A stretch of DNA of 64,000 nt from contig JAGVSM010001430.1 in assembly GCA_022494885.1 (NCBI GenBank), positions 1 to 64,000 of the forward strand, in the 5' to 3' direction. The notes beneath the pieces were generated by a model. It ran no database searches, was not told the DNA's origin, and worked only from the letters and a program-made list of their open reading frames with translations. Each line of letters starts with the position of its first letter. Positions within the stretch are counted from its first letter, which is position 1. Source of the DNA: Micrasema longulum. Taxonomy: Eukaryota > Arthropoda > Insecta > Trichoptera > Brachycentridae. Shown here one piece after another: positions 53,505-64,000 of this stretch. The position numbers were made by a program, and so were the translations under genes.

Positions 53505-54419
53505 CTATTTATTCAGATAGTTAGAACATTACAGAAAAAAAACCCGAATTCATTTTTAATACAATAAAAGATAACAAATTCAGTAGATACTTTTGTTATT
53601 AAAATAATATAACAAAATGTTAAAAGAAAAACTAAAAGTTAGAAAGTGTTTTCCTAAGGGAACGCCCACTGTCGTGAAATATGTCGACATCCACGGCGAT
53701 GCAATTGAGTAGCAAGATTGCTCTACCAACCGGCATACTCATTGGCAAGTTGGTTCTGCATCGTGGTTGATAAAACAATGGATGCTGTTTTTGTTGAAGA
53801 TAGTTATCACATACGAACAGACCTACATCCATCAGAATTTCTGAGTTATGTATGCGACCACCGATCACCTGGAAAAAGTGAACACCCAAATAAACGTCCT
53901 TCCTCCTCCATAATGACTGATAGCCTTGCATTCCCAGTAAAAAAATGGTTGGGAAGAGCCAAAGATAATATCCACACTCTTCTAGGTTCAGATAGCGCAG
54001 ATTTTTTTCTGCACTCTCTCCACCATTAAAGAGTATCGAGCCTCATGTGGCGACCAAATAATGGAACTAAACTCCAAACGACTTCTTACCAAGGAATTTT
54101 ACAATGTCCTCATAATGTGAGTCTTAGAAAAGATGTTGGCATTTTCACGAACAAAACCAAGCATTTTAAGGGAGTCATTACATACATTAACCATATGAAG
54201 ATTAAAAGATAACTGAGCGTCAAACAACACCCCGAGATCTCTGGACGTTGAAACCCTTTCAAGCCTCACTCCGTCCATGAGATAACGATAGTATATTGTT
54301 TTGGATGCTCTTGTGTACGCCATTACAAAACATTTGGAAACTTTAAAGAATAATTTGTTTTGTTTGCTCCATTGAATTATATTTTGAATGTCACACTGAA
54401 GTTTAATACAACTAGCCAA
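53505..54419 (-). pseudogene. jockey-like LINE, post-catalytic RT to 3' UTR
   Basis: 54419-54099 is a clean frame: LQCDIQNIIQWSKQNKLFF, KCFVMAYTRASKTIYY, LERVSTSRDLGVLFDAQLSF and SLKMLGFVRENANIF. This is the segment directly after the catalytic FADD. It continues as SRLEFSSIIWSPHEARYS and RVQKKICAI (about 54090-53998), then after a frame break reaches 53931-53632: NYLQQKQHPLFYQPRC, LPMSMPVGRAILLLN, VDVDIFHDSGRSL and a natural stop. The 3' UTR runs to a T-rich left end near 53505. The upstream side is cut at 54419 by a foldback element. Confidence 0.85.
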
Positions 54420-54545
54420 TGACAGGTGACAAGCTCTGTAAATGTCCAGACTTCCATTTCCGATTTGTTACAATGAACCACATCCTCGATAATTTAGCGT
54501 TGTCTACAACCATTTAGACATATGCACATAAAATATTGCAAATTA
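54415..54545. repeat. foldback family arm
   Basis: GCCAATGACAGGTGACAAGC, TGTCCAGACTTCCATTT and the end word ATATGCACATAAAATATTGC. It joins the jockey-like frame directly, as another copy does at 25620. Confidence 0.6.
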
Positions 54546-54929
54546 AGCTAACTTTTGTTTAAAAAATATTGATCGTTAGCGTTTATTTATTGTTTCCGTT
54601 TTTATTCAAATTTGAACATCAGCATTAAAAATAAAAGAAAATGGCAAACTGCATTCGAAAGCTGATCTACAGAAAGTGTTTTATTTAACGTTAAATGTTT
54701 TTAATTCATTTTATTCCGAGCCTTCAAAATGAAAAATCAAGTAGACAAAAGTAAGCATTTTCAACTCCTTATTGTATTCGCGATTAATCGAGGAAATCGA
54801 GCTGAAAAGCTGCTCGCGATATTTGCGCGTGTGCGATGACACTTTCCCCCTTTCTTTAATCCAATTATGTACTTCTGGATTTCCTATTATAGCACAAAGG
54901 TGCTAAGGCACTCTTGTTTGTGTAACAAG
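54546..54929. other. non-repetitive sequence
   Basis: About 54770-54850 is CpG-richer (TCGCGATTAATCGAGG, TGCTCGCGATATTTGCGCG). No gene was recognised; a conserved element is possible. Confidence 0.3.
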
Positions 54930-55250
54930 CATTTTTTTTCTTGTATGTTAGCACAACTGAGAAGACTTAAGAAAACTTTGAAGTATAATTTCATTTCATT
55001 TTTCTATTGCTATTTGTATATTTTGTGAATTGTTTTGATTATTTTGCATATTTTTTTTTGATTACCTCTATATTGTTTTAATATGTTAAAAAATATTTTT
55101 GATTTTTGATTTATACATCGAAGAGTCCCGACTTAAAACGGAATTTTCTAACAAGTCGGGACATAAAAAAAATATATAATTGTGTCTATGTAAAATTGTG
55201 TATTTTGTGCATTAAATAAAAAAAAATAAAAAAAATAAGCCCTGTACATT
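54930..55250 (+). mobile_element. LINE 3' end with hairpin and A-rich tail
   Basis: 55126-55161 forms a hairpin, TCCCGACTT and AAGTCGGGA, with a 17-base loop. About 40 bases later comes ATTAAATAAAAAAAAATAAA. A 3' stem-loop before an A-rich tail is a common LINE recognition feature. Confidence 0.5.
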
Positions 55251-57252
55251 AAAAAAAATGACAATTTAACTGCAACTTAGATATAAAACTCATAAAAAGT
55301 GCAACAATTAAAAAAAACTACCTCAATCTTTTTTAAAGTTATAATTATTAATATAATTTATAATACTGTGTTTTATGTTTCTAATATTATGTTTGCTTAC
55401 TGTTTTGGATTCTATTTACTGATATTGTGTATTGTCACAAAAATGTTTTCTTTTTATGTACCATCCTAAATTAGTTTTTTTAACAACTCCTGGGAGTATA
55501 ATATATGGTTCATGTATTATATATTATGTTTTAATCATAATTTTAAAAAAAACTAATATAAAAAGTTTATTATGAAAAATGAGGTGAATCGAAAGAGAAA
55601 ATAAACACCACCCTTTGAATTTATAACAAAGATATAAGTGGTAAAAAAGCCAAAATTAAGATGGATATCCTTAATCCATCTTCATATATTTTGAGGGGTA
55701 AAAAGAAAGCACAACTTTTCTTATCTTCTCGTACCTATGTAGTAAATAAAAATACAAGATAAAAACACGAGACAAAAAAAGCTCGGGTCCAAATATGTGA
55801 CACTTTTCTTGATAAACGGTTGATATCAAAATAAATATGATTGATTGATTTAGTTGAGTGTAAAATAACATATTTATTGAGTTGATAATAACTGTTCTCG
55901 ATAAAATATGGTATATAGGACTGTTTTTTCATTTTCGTTTTTAAGAAAGGTATTTTCTTTGAAATTTACATATTATATAATATCGTAGAAAATATATTAC
56001 ATGAAACATTTATTTGAGAGTAAGAGATGTAATCTAATTAGACCAGTAAGCATGACACACATAAAATTTTAATGAGATAAAAAGCGACAGTGATTATGAG
56101 GCGATCACTTCCTAACCACAAGTTACCACACAGTGACCCGAGGGAGTTTTACCACACAGTTTCTTAAAAATGTTGAAGTAGTAATTAAAAGGACTTAAAT
56201 AGTTTTCAATGAGTGAATAAATATTCATTATTGATTTGCTAAAATAATAATATTTTGGACATCATTGATGTTTATGGAGACAAATAAATCATTGTATTGT
56301 TTTGATTAAATTATGTATTATACCTTAATGTTTACAAGATTCTCAAAAAAAAAGGAAGTATACAGGTACTACATAATTTTTGATTTTTTTTATTATTTTT
56401 GTAATAATTACCAAAACATACATTTTTATACTAGAGAATCTGTATAACTCTGGAGCATTTGAACATAAACCATTATCTGAACGTAGATTTAGTAGAGTTT
56501 TTGAACATTCCTTTTTGAATATTATTATTTATAGTTTGAAAACAATTATTCTCACTATATTTTTTCTTGTTTTTTTTTAAACTCCTTATATAAAAAAAAA
56601 CTGGTACAAATTCATACTGTCAGGGATTTTCAATAGAAAAAATGTGTTTTTTTTATTTATTTAATTTTATTAGTAGCATCCAAACGGGTGAAAGATCTTC
56701 ACCAAACTAATTCCCAGAAGTCATTTTTGGAACAAATTACTTTAAATTGCTGAAATTTATTTTAAACATCCAAATATGTAGGCGATTAGTTACAACGTTA
56801 GTTTACACAATGAAAAAGTTGTATAGTCTGATAGCAAGGGGCCAATATGAAGGTACCTTCTGCTTAGGTTACTCTCCATCTGACATGACCTGACCCGTTC
56901 TAAGAGGGAGTTTTTTTTGTTTGAAATTAAAAGTAGTTCTATAGTAATATAGAAAAACCAATGTAAGGAAACTAAGCCTTTTTGTTTATAAATTAGAGTT
57001 AAATAATTGGTATCAGATAAATAAAAAGTAAAAATAGTACTTACACTGCATAAATATATCTTTAGAATACATAATGTCACTTAAAAACAAAAAAATATGC
57101 TCTGCTAGCAGATGTACAAAACTGTGACAGTAAAGTGATGTTTGTAAAGAAAAAACATTCGAATGAATCTGTTGCATGTAATGACAAAATAAACAATGGT
57201 CTTTAGTAAAACAGTTTATATTGTCAGCATTGAAATTAAACAACAAAATGAT
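55251..57252. other. unassigned AT-rich DNA
   Basis: AACTCCTGGGAGTATAAT at about 55484 recalls the 3' UTR of the insert at 14707-15434, so 55300-55560 may be another LINE tail. Frames at 55671-55932, 56380-56580 and 56790-57264 are AT-driven. Nothing else. Confidence 0.4.
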
Positions 57253-57350
57253 TTGGTACACCAATTGCAGCGTATCTTGATCATTTTTGCTACATGAAGG
57301 TAAGATGATCAGTAAATAACTGGATCATGTGAAAACCACCGTATTTTTTA
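57253..57350 (-). mobile_element. SINE family B, body fragment
   Basis: TTGGTACACCAATTGCAGCG, TATCTTGATCATTTTTGC and AAGGTAAGATGATCAG match the reversed body of the 12684-12945 copy. Confidence 0.6.
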
Positions 57351-57359
57351 GTTTAAAAT

Positions 57360-57832
57360 TAGATTCTTAGCTTCAATGGGTTCCTTGGGGGTCTTACGGT
57401 ATAATGCTGTGAGAAAGTGCTGCATATGTTGATTCTGTTTTTGTGCTGCAGAAAAGAGCAGTTTGAGCAATTTACAATATGAATCCCCAAAATTCGCTCA
57501 GAGATATTAAAAAAAAAACTGTATATTGACAGTCAGATGTCAATATTTATTTGAAAAATTTATGTACAATCATATAAATATTGTTGATTTTAGAAGAAAC
57601 AGAAATTTCCATAGGTTCAACACTAAAAATAAAGATATGCTAGTTGTGCCCACCACTAGACTGCAAAAAAAAAAAAATTCTTTCGCCTCAAACTGAATTA
57701 GTTTCTACGATAAGGTACCTCTTGAAATTTACGCTTTGTCAACAATTTTTTAAAAAGATATTTTCGAACACAGCCTATTTGAAAGAGCTACTATAGAGTC
57801 GATGAACATTTGCCGAAGAAGTCAGATTGGCA
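57360..57832 (+). pseudogene. jockey-like LINE C-terminus
   Basis: YNAVRKCC-like residues shift frame into VFVLQKRAV and AIYNMNPQNSLRDI. Then, with further shifts, VDFRRNRNFHRFNTKNKDM, VVPTTRLQKK, FYDKVPLEIYAL, RYIFEHSLFERATIESM and SQIGNY. The order is standard for the end of jockey-like polymerases. An A run at 57666-57678 breaks the frame. Confidence 0.7.
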
Positions 57833-58020
57833 ATTATTGATTTCAATTTATTGTTTTTAGTTTTTCTGATTTTAGTTTGATTGATAGGTTTAATTACTGA
57901 TTTATATTATGATGATTTATATTTTATTTATTGACATTTTATAGTTATGATTTGTTTATTGATTATAAGAGATTCGATGAATCTTACATATGAAGAATAA
58001 TTATAAAACACCGTTTTAAA
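57833..58020. other. AT-rich tail region
   Basis: Probably the LINE 3' UTR (repeated TTTATTGA/TTTATATT words). No clear end. Confidence 0.35.
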
Positions 58021-58111
58021 TAAATATTTCATATCAACCATGTCGGGAATCGAACCCTAGACTTCTTGCATTGTAGACAAACGAGCTGGCTAATACAGCA
58101 CGAGGCCGACA
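58021..58111 (-). mobile_element. SINE family B, tRNA-like head (best promoter)
   Basis: The minus strand reads GTCGGCCTCGTGCTGTATTA, GCCAGCTCGTTTGTCTAC, TAGGGTTCGATTCCCGACAT. The A box is reasonable and the B box GGTTCGATTCC is perfect. Then ATGAAATATTTATTTAA, after which the copy is truncated. Confidence 0.75.
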
Positions 58112-59496
58112 ATGAAATCAGTATTCATAAAATGAACGAAATCAGTATTCAAAAAATCACTTTATAAAGATAGATTGTACAACTTTTCCACAATAAAAAT
58201 ATCTCATGAATGTAACTAATAACTTATCAATATTATTGTACATAAGAATATAAATAATACTTATACCAATTATATAAAGCAATAAATTCGTGGATGGTCG
58301 TGCTTTTATTTTTATTTTTACACTTTTTACTTATGTCTACAGTTATTTTTCTTTACTAATTTATTTTTTATTTAAAATCCTTTATACATCTGGTACAATT
58401 TTTACCGCATCGTAATTGTTTACAAATGTTACTTGGCGGGCGTAGGAAAATTATTATGCATAATATATTTAACAGTTAAGACAATAATATACTATTACAA
58501 CATAATATATAGGTTATCTTTATTTGAATTTACAACACACGTTTTGTCCCCTCGCTAAGTTTTCTATATCAAGATAAATGGCGTCATTCATTGTGCGCTA
58601 ACTTAAAATTTCTCCTTCCCGCTAATTTATGAATGTGTTCTTCCGAATATATATCTTGAAGACATTTCTGCTTCTGACAAGGAACATATCACTGCATTGT
58701 CTTCCAAATTCTACTTTCTGAAGTATTAGGAACCAAATTAGTATTTCAAAACGACATTGTTCAGATTTGGTTCCTCAAACGAGAAGTGAGAGAGTCAAGG
58801 CTCCGTTGAAATAAGTACTGCGGCACTTGAGTTAATGTTGTTTACGAGAAGATTTTTTTTTTGCATATAATTAACATAAAAATGCATTTTAAAAACAGGA
58901 CGTTTGATTTTATCTTATTTTTAAAATTCCCAGAGTTAAATATAAAATAAACACAGGACAATTATAATAATATACAGGGGACTTCAAGTTCACCCGGGAA
59001 TAAATGCCTACTGCCAGGTAGCCTTTTTTTAGTATTAAAAACAGTGCAGAAATAAAATCACATATTTCTTTTTGTAAACAATTGATTATCAAAACATTCG
59101 ATTGGTTATTTACAAACTGATAATAAGACCGGATTTAAAATTGCTGAGAAACACAGAATTAGTACACGACCTGAAAGTTTCACCAGGAAGTAAAATGAAC
59201 ACTACTTGCCAATATATAAATGACAGCATCCCCAGTTGCAATGCAGTTATGTACAATATGCAGTAACAGCCAGTTTAGTGCTCAGTGACTCAAGTAAACC
59301 GTTTACGCAGTTACTCTCCATGTCACTTTTATTCATCATGTAATAAATTCACTTCAACCCTCGATATAATTTTCTTCTGTCACCTTCAACTCGGTAGGAG
59401 CTCTCATGCATCTTCATACATTTATAATCAAATAATGGACTTAGCAGTACCCTCCAACTAAAAATTTCAACAAATGACAAAGCTTGCATTCTGAAC
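58112..59496. other. unassigned sequence
   Basis: 58530-58830 is non-repetitive and more complex. No gene was recognised. Confidence 0.4.
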
Positions 59497-59650
59497 CAGG
59501 TTGTGGTCCCGTGGCTGGTCTGGGGCTCGCACTCCGGTCTTCAACAACTACCCATTTTATAATAGTTGTTTTTTTACAACTCGTTGAAAGTGGCCTCCAT
59601 ACTTGAAATATTGGAGTAGTTCACATTTTTTTTTTTTTTTAAAAGAAACA
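59497..59650 (+). mobile_element. SINE family A with eroded head
   Basis: CCAGGTTGTGGTCCCGTGGC head, B box lost, then ATAATAGTTGTTTTTTTACA, ACTCGTTGAAAGTGGCC and an A/T-rich tail. Confidence 0.65.
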
Positions 59651-60749
59651 AAATAAATAAAACACAAATTTTTTTTTCATTAATAGAACGCCCGCGTCTA
59701 TTTTTAGTACGGTTCATATTCGTATTAGATCCCGCGTGAGTAAAAACCGTTTTTTCTTTAAAAACTTGGACGCACTCAAAATATTTTTAACTCGGGATTT
59801 CTAAAAACGTTATCTCTTCCGATTCCAATAAGGCTGCGTAAACTGTAGTAAGCCTTCCTTTCTTATTGTGCCTTCCGTGACGTCATACCCACCCCTAAAT
59901 CGGATTTTCTCATTTTCTTTTTGGGGTGTAAATGTATCAAAGGTGGCAGAGGATCGAGAATTGCCACGTCACGCCGAATTATATTTCTATTCAATAAATT
60001 GTTCGACGGTTCACATTGCTGTATATAGTGTATATGTCTAGTATTGTAGGCCCTTAAATGGATTCCACTGATTTAATCAGATATTTTTGTTGACTTTTAC
60101 AAATTGGATTCTGGTACTGCATAAACGATTTATTATTGCTCAAAACTGGAAATTTTTAATTGTTGCCATACTATATTTTTTTTAAATACAAAATTAATTT
60201 AAGAGCCCTCCCCACTAAGGAAATGTATTTTTAGGATAAATATACGGATTATAAATTTAACTTACATATTGTTTATCGTTCACGTGTCACTGATTTTTTT
60301 TTCTAGGCTTTTTAGCTTCAGCCAGACTTAGTTTTATTTTTTAAAGTATTTTTTATATTTAACTAAATAATCCTTTCACCTTTGACCAAATGTTGTGTCA
60401 AAGGGATAATGAAAATAATGTTATTTATTGCCCTTGTTATAAACTCATGTCCTTGAGCAGAGAAGTAACAATGTTTATCTCCAAATCTGTCTGGCAGAAT
60501 AATTTTATTGTTCATCAGGCACATCAAAGGCTTAAAAAATTTACATTTATTATTATCTTGTGGCATTTGGATTATTTTTAAACAAAAGATACACATTCAT
60601 GTTTTTTTGCTTAAATATAGCTATAATTTAGTATTAAAAACAATAATAATCAAGTAATTACCATTTCTTCTAAAATTTCAAATGAAAATATTTTGAAAAA
60701 AAACAATGAAATCGAAGTATCGACGACAGATAAATAGTTTAAAACATAA
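59651..60749. other. unassigned sequence
   Basis: 59770-59990 is less AT-rich (GTGACGTCATACCCACCCC). No gene or repeat was recognised. Confidence 0.35.
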
Positions 60750-60905
60750 TTGGTAAGGTGATCAGTCTAACGCTCCTGGCGTTAGTCTAAAAATAATGAC
60801 ATTTTGGAAGGCAGAAAAATATTTTACATCCACCATGACAAGAATTGAACATAGAACTTCAAGCTTAGTAGGCAAACGCATCAAATACTACACTACAAGG
60901 CCGAC
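60750..60905 (-). mobile_element. SINE family B, head and start of body
   Basis: The minus strand reads GTCGGCCTTGTAGTGTAGTA, TTTGATGCGTTTGCCTACTA, TATGTTCAATTCTTGTC, then GGATGTAAAATATTTTTCTG. The A and B boxes are weakened. Confidence 0.7.
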
Positions 60906-61189
60906 TTATTGTCTCCGATTTTTTTAAATTTATTTTTTATTAATCAATATGTTTTCATAAATGGTACACGTTTTTTTATTCTAATATAAATCTCCTTTTA
61001 TACTTCTAGTAAATGTTATAACTGTAACTCTCCAAAAATTTCTTGAGCTTAGAGAGTGACTTACGCAGTAATAGTTATTTAATTATTAGAATTTATATAA
61101 TTTTTAAAATACGAGTACATAAGAAAAAAACTTATATGATTTATTAATAAAAACAGAAAATAACAAAACATTAATAACAATTCAAATAC
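60906..61189. other. unassigned AT-rich DNA
   Basis: No feature was recognised. Confidence 0.4.
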
Positions 61190-61310
61190 GATGCCGTTTT
61201 TACACGGGTTAGAAAAATTTCTTTGAATTTATATTGATAAATTAGTTTTAATAGTTGTAAGTTCATTGGGGAGAGAATTGTAATTTTTGATACCTTTGAA
61301 GACAAAACTA
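61190..61310 (-). pseudogene. LINE C-terminal tip
   Basis: The minus strand reads FKGIKNYNSLPNELTTIK and TNLSI, then a frameshifted FKEIFLTRVK. The YNSLP block is typical of LINE endings. Confidence 0.55.
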
Positions 61311-61340
61311 TTGTAACCATAACTTGTGAGTATTTTCATT

Positions 61341-61416
61341 GGGGTAGAGTGGAGTTTGAACCTCGGACCTCTGATTTACGAGTTTGCAACACTAGCCACG
61401 GGACCACAGCCTGATT
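61341..61416 (-). mobile_element. SINE family A, head only
   Basis: The minus strand reads CAGGCTGTGGTCCCGTGGCT, AGTGTTGCAAACTCG and GAGGTTCAAACTCCACTC, then CCCC. Both pol III boxes are recognisable. Confidence 0.7.
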
Positions 61417-62089
61417 CAATTTAGCCTACATGAATTTTAAAAAATTATACTGCATGCTAGTAAAGTGACTAATTATGTTTTCAAAATAAAGTAGTAAGTA
61501 AAAGTTATATTTGATAAACTCTTAAATAGTTTATGTATGAGTTTGTCAACTAAAATGTTTGAAAATGAATTAATCATACAACTTTAAAATCCAAAATATT
61601 AAAAACACGATTTAAAATGACAAAAAAAACATATAATTAAAAAAACTAACTCTTGTTTTGTTTAAGAAAAATATACAAATGATCGTATTTCAACTCCCCT
61701 TATCTCTCACCTCTTACCCTAACAAAACAAAAATACTACAAGACACGACCTTACTTATCATCTTAATTTGTTAAGATTTAATTTTTAGTATACACTGTTA
61801 AAAATAACAGTTGGTCTGAAGCACTAACTACGCACAGCACTCTTGTTTGTTTTTCTATTGTTTTTGTTCAAATTTTTTTTTTTTTCTTAATATATTGATA
61901 TGTTGCTTTACATGCCCCTTAATTGATTAAAAAATAAATTACGACTTATTGTATCTGGTTGCGATACACTTCCACTTGCTTTTTAATGATGCACACGCTT
62001 ACACACACCTGAACACTTTATCTCATATAAATACAAACGATCACAACCTTTTTCATAAACATATATATATATTTTTAAAAAGGAAAAAT
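61417..62089. other. unassigned AT-rich DNA
   Basis: No feature was recognised. Confidence 0.4.
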
Positions 62090-62262
62090 AAATATTTGCG
62101 TTCTTATGATTTACCCAAATATTTAATTTTGAGGGCCATTTTCAACGAGTTGTAAATAATTCACTTTTAAAAAATGGGAATCAAGTCGGGGTACAGTAGG
62201 ATTTGAACCAAGAACCTTTGGTCCGTGAGTCTGAGACACTAGCCAAAGGACCACAAGCCACA
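62090..62262 (-). mobile_element. SINE family A, full copy
   Basis: The minus strand reads TGTGGCTTGTGGTCCTTTGG, CTAGTGTCTCAGACTCACGG, CAAAGGTTCTTGGTTCAAAT, then the body AGTGAATTATTTACAACTCG and ATCATAAGAACGCAAATATT. Head, body and tail are all present, matching 18331-18520. Confidence 0.8.
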
Positions 62263-62920
62263 TAATCACATATCTTTTAACACACATTTAAGGAAGAAGT
62301 GATTATTATAAAGAAACATTACCTTAAGGAAACTTGTGTAGTTTTAAAACTGGTCGGAAATAAAAATATTTAACAAAGGATTAAAATAAAGTTTTCTTTC
62401 AATTGATTAAAATTGGGTGTGTTGTTAACAATAAAAAAATACTCTTGATTGAATGTATTAATTTGTCAATTGAAGATTTTTTCGAGGATCTTTAAATAAG
62501 GTGCTGACTTTGTACGTTTCTCGCCATTAAGGTCAGCCATTAGAGGTAGTTAATGTCTTCCTCATTGTCAGACCATTAATTTCTGAGTCCTAGATCCGTT
62601 ACCTTTCCCTAATGGGGTTCTAGGCTACCTCTAATTGTGTGTTCTTTCTTCCAGCGTTGAATGCCGAGAAATTGCACAATATTATATCACTTAGGGCATT
62701 AGCGGGAGCTCTGATTGAGCAAAACTAGAACTAGTGATGGAGCTAATAAATATATTGACATTGAAACATAAAAGCGAAAACAAACCCTTTTTATTTCCTT
62801 TACTTGTTTGCGAGTGATTTAGGCTCTTAAGAATAAACATAAATATTAAAAAACATTTTTTTATTTATCAATCATATTTTCTTTCAAATAAATAATTATT
62901 TAAAAAAACAATCTCTCGAA
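62263..62920. other. non-repetitive sequence, possible conserved element
   Basis: 62480-62760 is complex and non-repetitive (CTCGCCATTAAGGTCAGCCA, CTAGATCCGTTACCTTTCCC, GGGGTTCTAGGCTACCTC). No reading frame. Listed as a candidate regulatory stretch only. Confidence 0.25.
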
Positions 62921-62992
62921 TGAATATTACTTATCAACCATGTAGGAAATTGGACCCAAGACCTATTGCTTGATAAACAAACGCGCTGACTT
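62921..62992 (-). mobile_element. SINE family B, head only
   Basis: The minus strand reads AAGTCAGCGCGTTTGTTTAT, AGGTCTTGGGTCCAATTTCC, TACATGGTTGATAAGTAAT. The A box is clear and the B box has two changes. Confidence 0.65.
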
Positions 62993-63885
62993 CTGAATTG
63001 AATTTTAACATTCAAAATTAAAATACGAAACAAAATTTTTATGTACAAAACGTTGCTGTCGTTTGTATACGCAAAATATCCTTTTCATAAAAAATTCCTG
63101 CTTTCCGAGTTTTTTTCTAATTTAGGCTCCATTTTGTATTTACGTGGGTGTGGATGGGGAAGATTTTCAAATTAATTGATTAAGCCTCTTTTTGAACTAA
63201 AGAATTTTTCCTCCGCCATTTTCTTGAAAAGAAAAGTATTGAAAGGTCTTTCAAGTATCTGTTTTAGGCGAGTATTTGATCGAGATGATCGAACCTAAGG
63301 AACGTCTTTATTTTGTTTTATCTTCAATTCATAAAGATCGTATAATCGTCAAAAAAAAAATTGTAACGTTTATAAAATATGCTTTGAATTATTTAGTGGG
63401 AAATTTACAACAGACTCTCTCGTGTCTAAAAAAATAATGATTTTTTTTTTAAAGAAATTTTGCAAGGGTTCTATATTCCACTCATTAATAAGATTAAAAA
63501 TATGTGTTCCTTCAGTCATCTGAAAATGATTTCATAATTTTTTTTGAATACCAATGGTATTAACTATCTTCAGACCTTTACTGTTTTTCCCATGTGTTTA
63601 GATATCTACACTTTCTACGTATAATATCGTAACCCACGAAACCCGATTTACAGAGATATTTAAACATATGTTTATCTTATAAAAATCTTAATATGGACAG
63701 ATTTTTTGAATAAATGGTTTGCATTTTTATTTTTATATCTTTAACCATATTATATTCAAATAAATATTTAAAATGTTTTGCAGTTTTGGTACAAATGCAC
63801 ATATGAAATATATTATTATACTTAGAGGTTGAGTAAATTAAGATTTGTGAATGTTACATTGTATTTTTTTAAATAGTTTTTTTTA
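62993..63885. other. unassigned sequence
   Basis: 63080-63340 is somewhat more complex. No feature was recognised. Confidence 0.35.
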
Positions 63886-63930
63886 AACAAATGACGGTTC
63901 ATAAGCCCTGAATAAACTAAGAACTTTATT
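63886..63930. repeat. foldback family scrap
   Basis: CAAATGACGGTTCATAAGCC followed by CTGAATAAACTAAGAACTTT matches the central word of the family (compare 10437-10465). Confidence 0.45.
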
Positions 63931-64000
63931 AACATATCTCTTTAAAATAAATATAGAACTACACCACGTAAAAAGCCATTTACGGGTTTTTCTCGCATTT

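Noticed and set aside
1..64000. CRISPR arrays, operons, ribosome binding sites or other prokaryotic features
   Set aside because: No spaced direct repeats of CRISPR type and no tandem genes; the SINEs, LINEs and splice-type signals point to a eukaryote.

Overview
This window looks like gene-poor, AT-rich nuclear DNA of an arthropod, most likely an insect. The evidence is low GC, long non-coding stretches, A-rich and (AAAT)n retroposon tails, tRNA-derived SINEs with (GAT)n tails, and remnants of jockey-like, RTE-like, Penelope-like, Tc1-like and Sola-like elements. I found no intact open reading frame longer than about 130 codons and no recognisable host exon. It reads as intergenic DNA or the inside of a very large intron. 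All family names come from motifs read by eye; no database search was possible.

Layout. 0-3 kb: a TA-flanked MITE, then a nest in which an RTE-like 3' end sits inside an older retroelement and itself carries a SINE. 3-16 kb: truncated LINE 3' ends, SINEs, a GC-richer RTE 5' leader (7.9-8.5 kb) and several copies of a long inverted-repeat (foldback) family. 17-21.4 kb: a Penelope-like (PLE) cluster. It has one family with inverted arms interrupted by a LINE tail, a second family present as two convergent copies with GIY-YIG endonuclease sequence, hammerhead-like motifs, and a 231-bp palindrome inserted with a 6-bp duplication. 21.5-27.4 kb: SINE, jockey and foldback pieces and two further PLE terminal families. 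28.4-29.2 kb: a decayed Tc1-like transposase with a probable short intron. 29.8-30.9, 37.8-38.0 and 40.3-40.9 kb: pieces of RTE-like elements on the plus strand; the last two are one copy split by a 2,235-bp Sola-like DNA transposon that still has terminal inverted repeats and a 4-bp target duplication. 41.8-42.9 kb: an RTE fragment carrying a CpG-rich Harbinger-like MITE. 43-48 kb: another PLE inverted pair, LINE ends and an RTE end. 48-51 kb: mostly unassigned unique-looking DNA. 51-58 kb: jockey, RTE and foldback pieces. 58-64 kb: mostly SINEs in unassigned DNA.

Functional picture. No genes form a pathway. The content is layers of mobile DNA. Autonomous LINE, PLE and DNA-transposon families are all broken here, while short parasites (SINEs, MITEs, foldbacks, PLE terminal pairs) are the most numerous. 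The most distinctive signal is a repeated motif of the form CTGANGA, then a variable hairpin, then GAAACCGGT or a related sequence. It occurs in at least four unrelated-looking terminal repeat families and fits the hammerhead ribozymes known from Penelope-like elements. Several non-repetitive, slightly GC-richer islands could be conserved regulatory DNA, which only a cross-species comparison could show.
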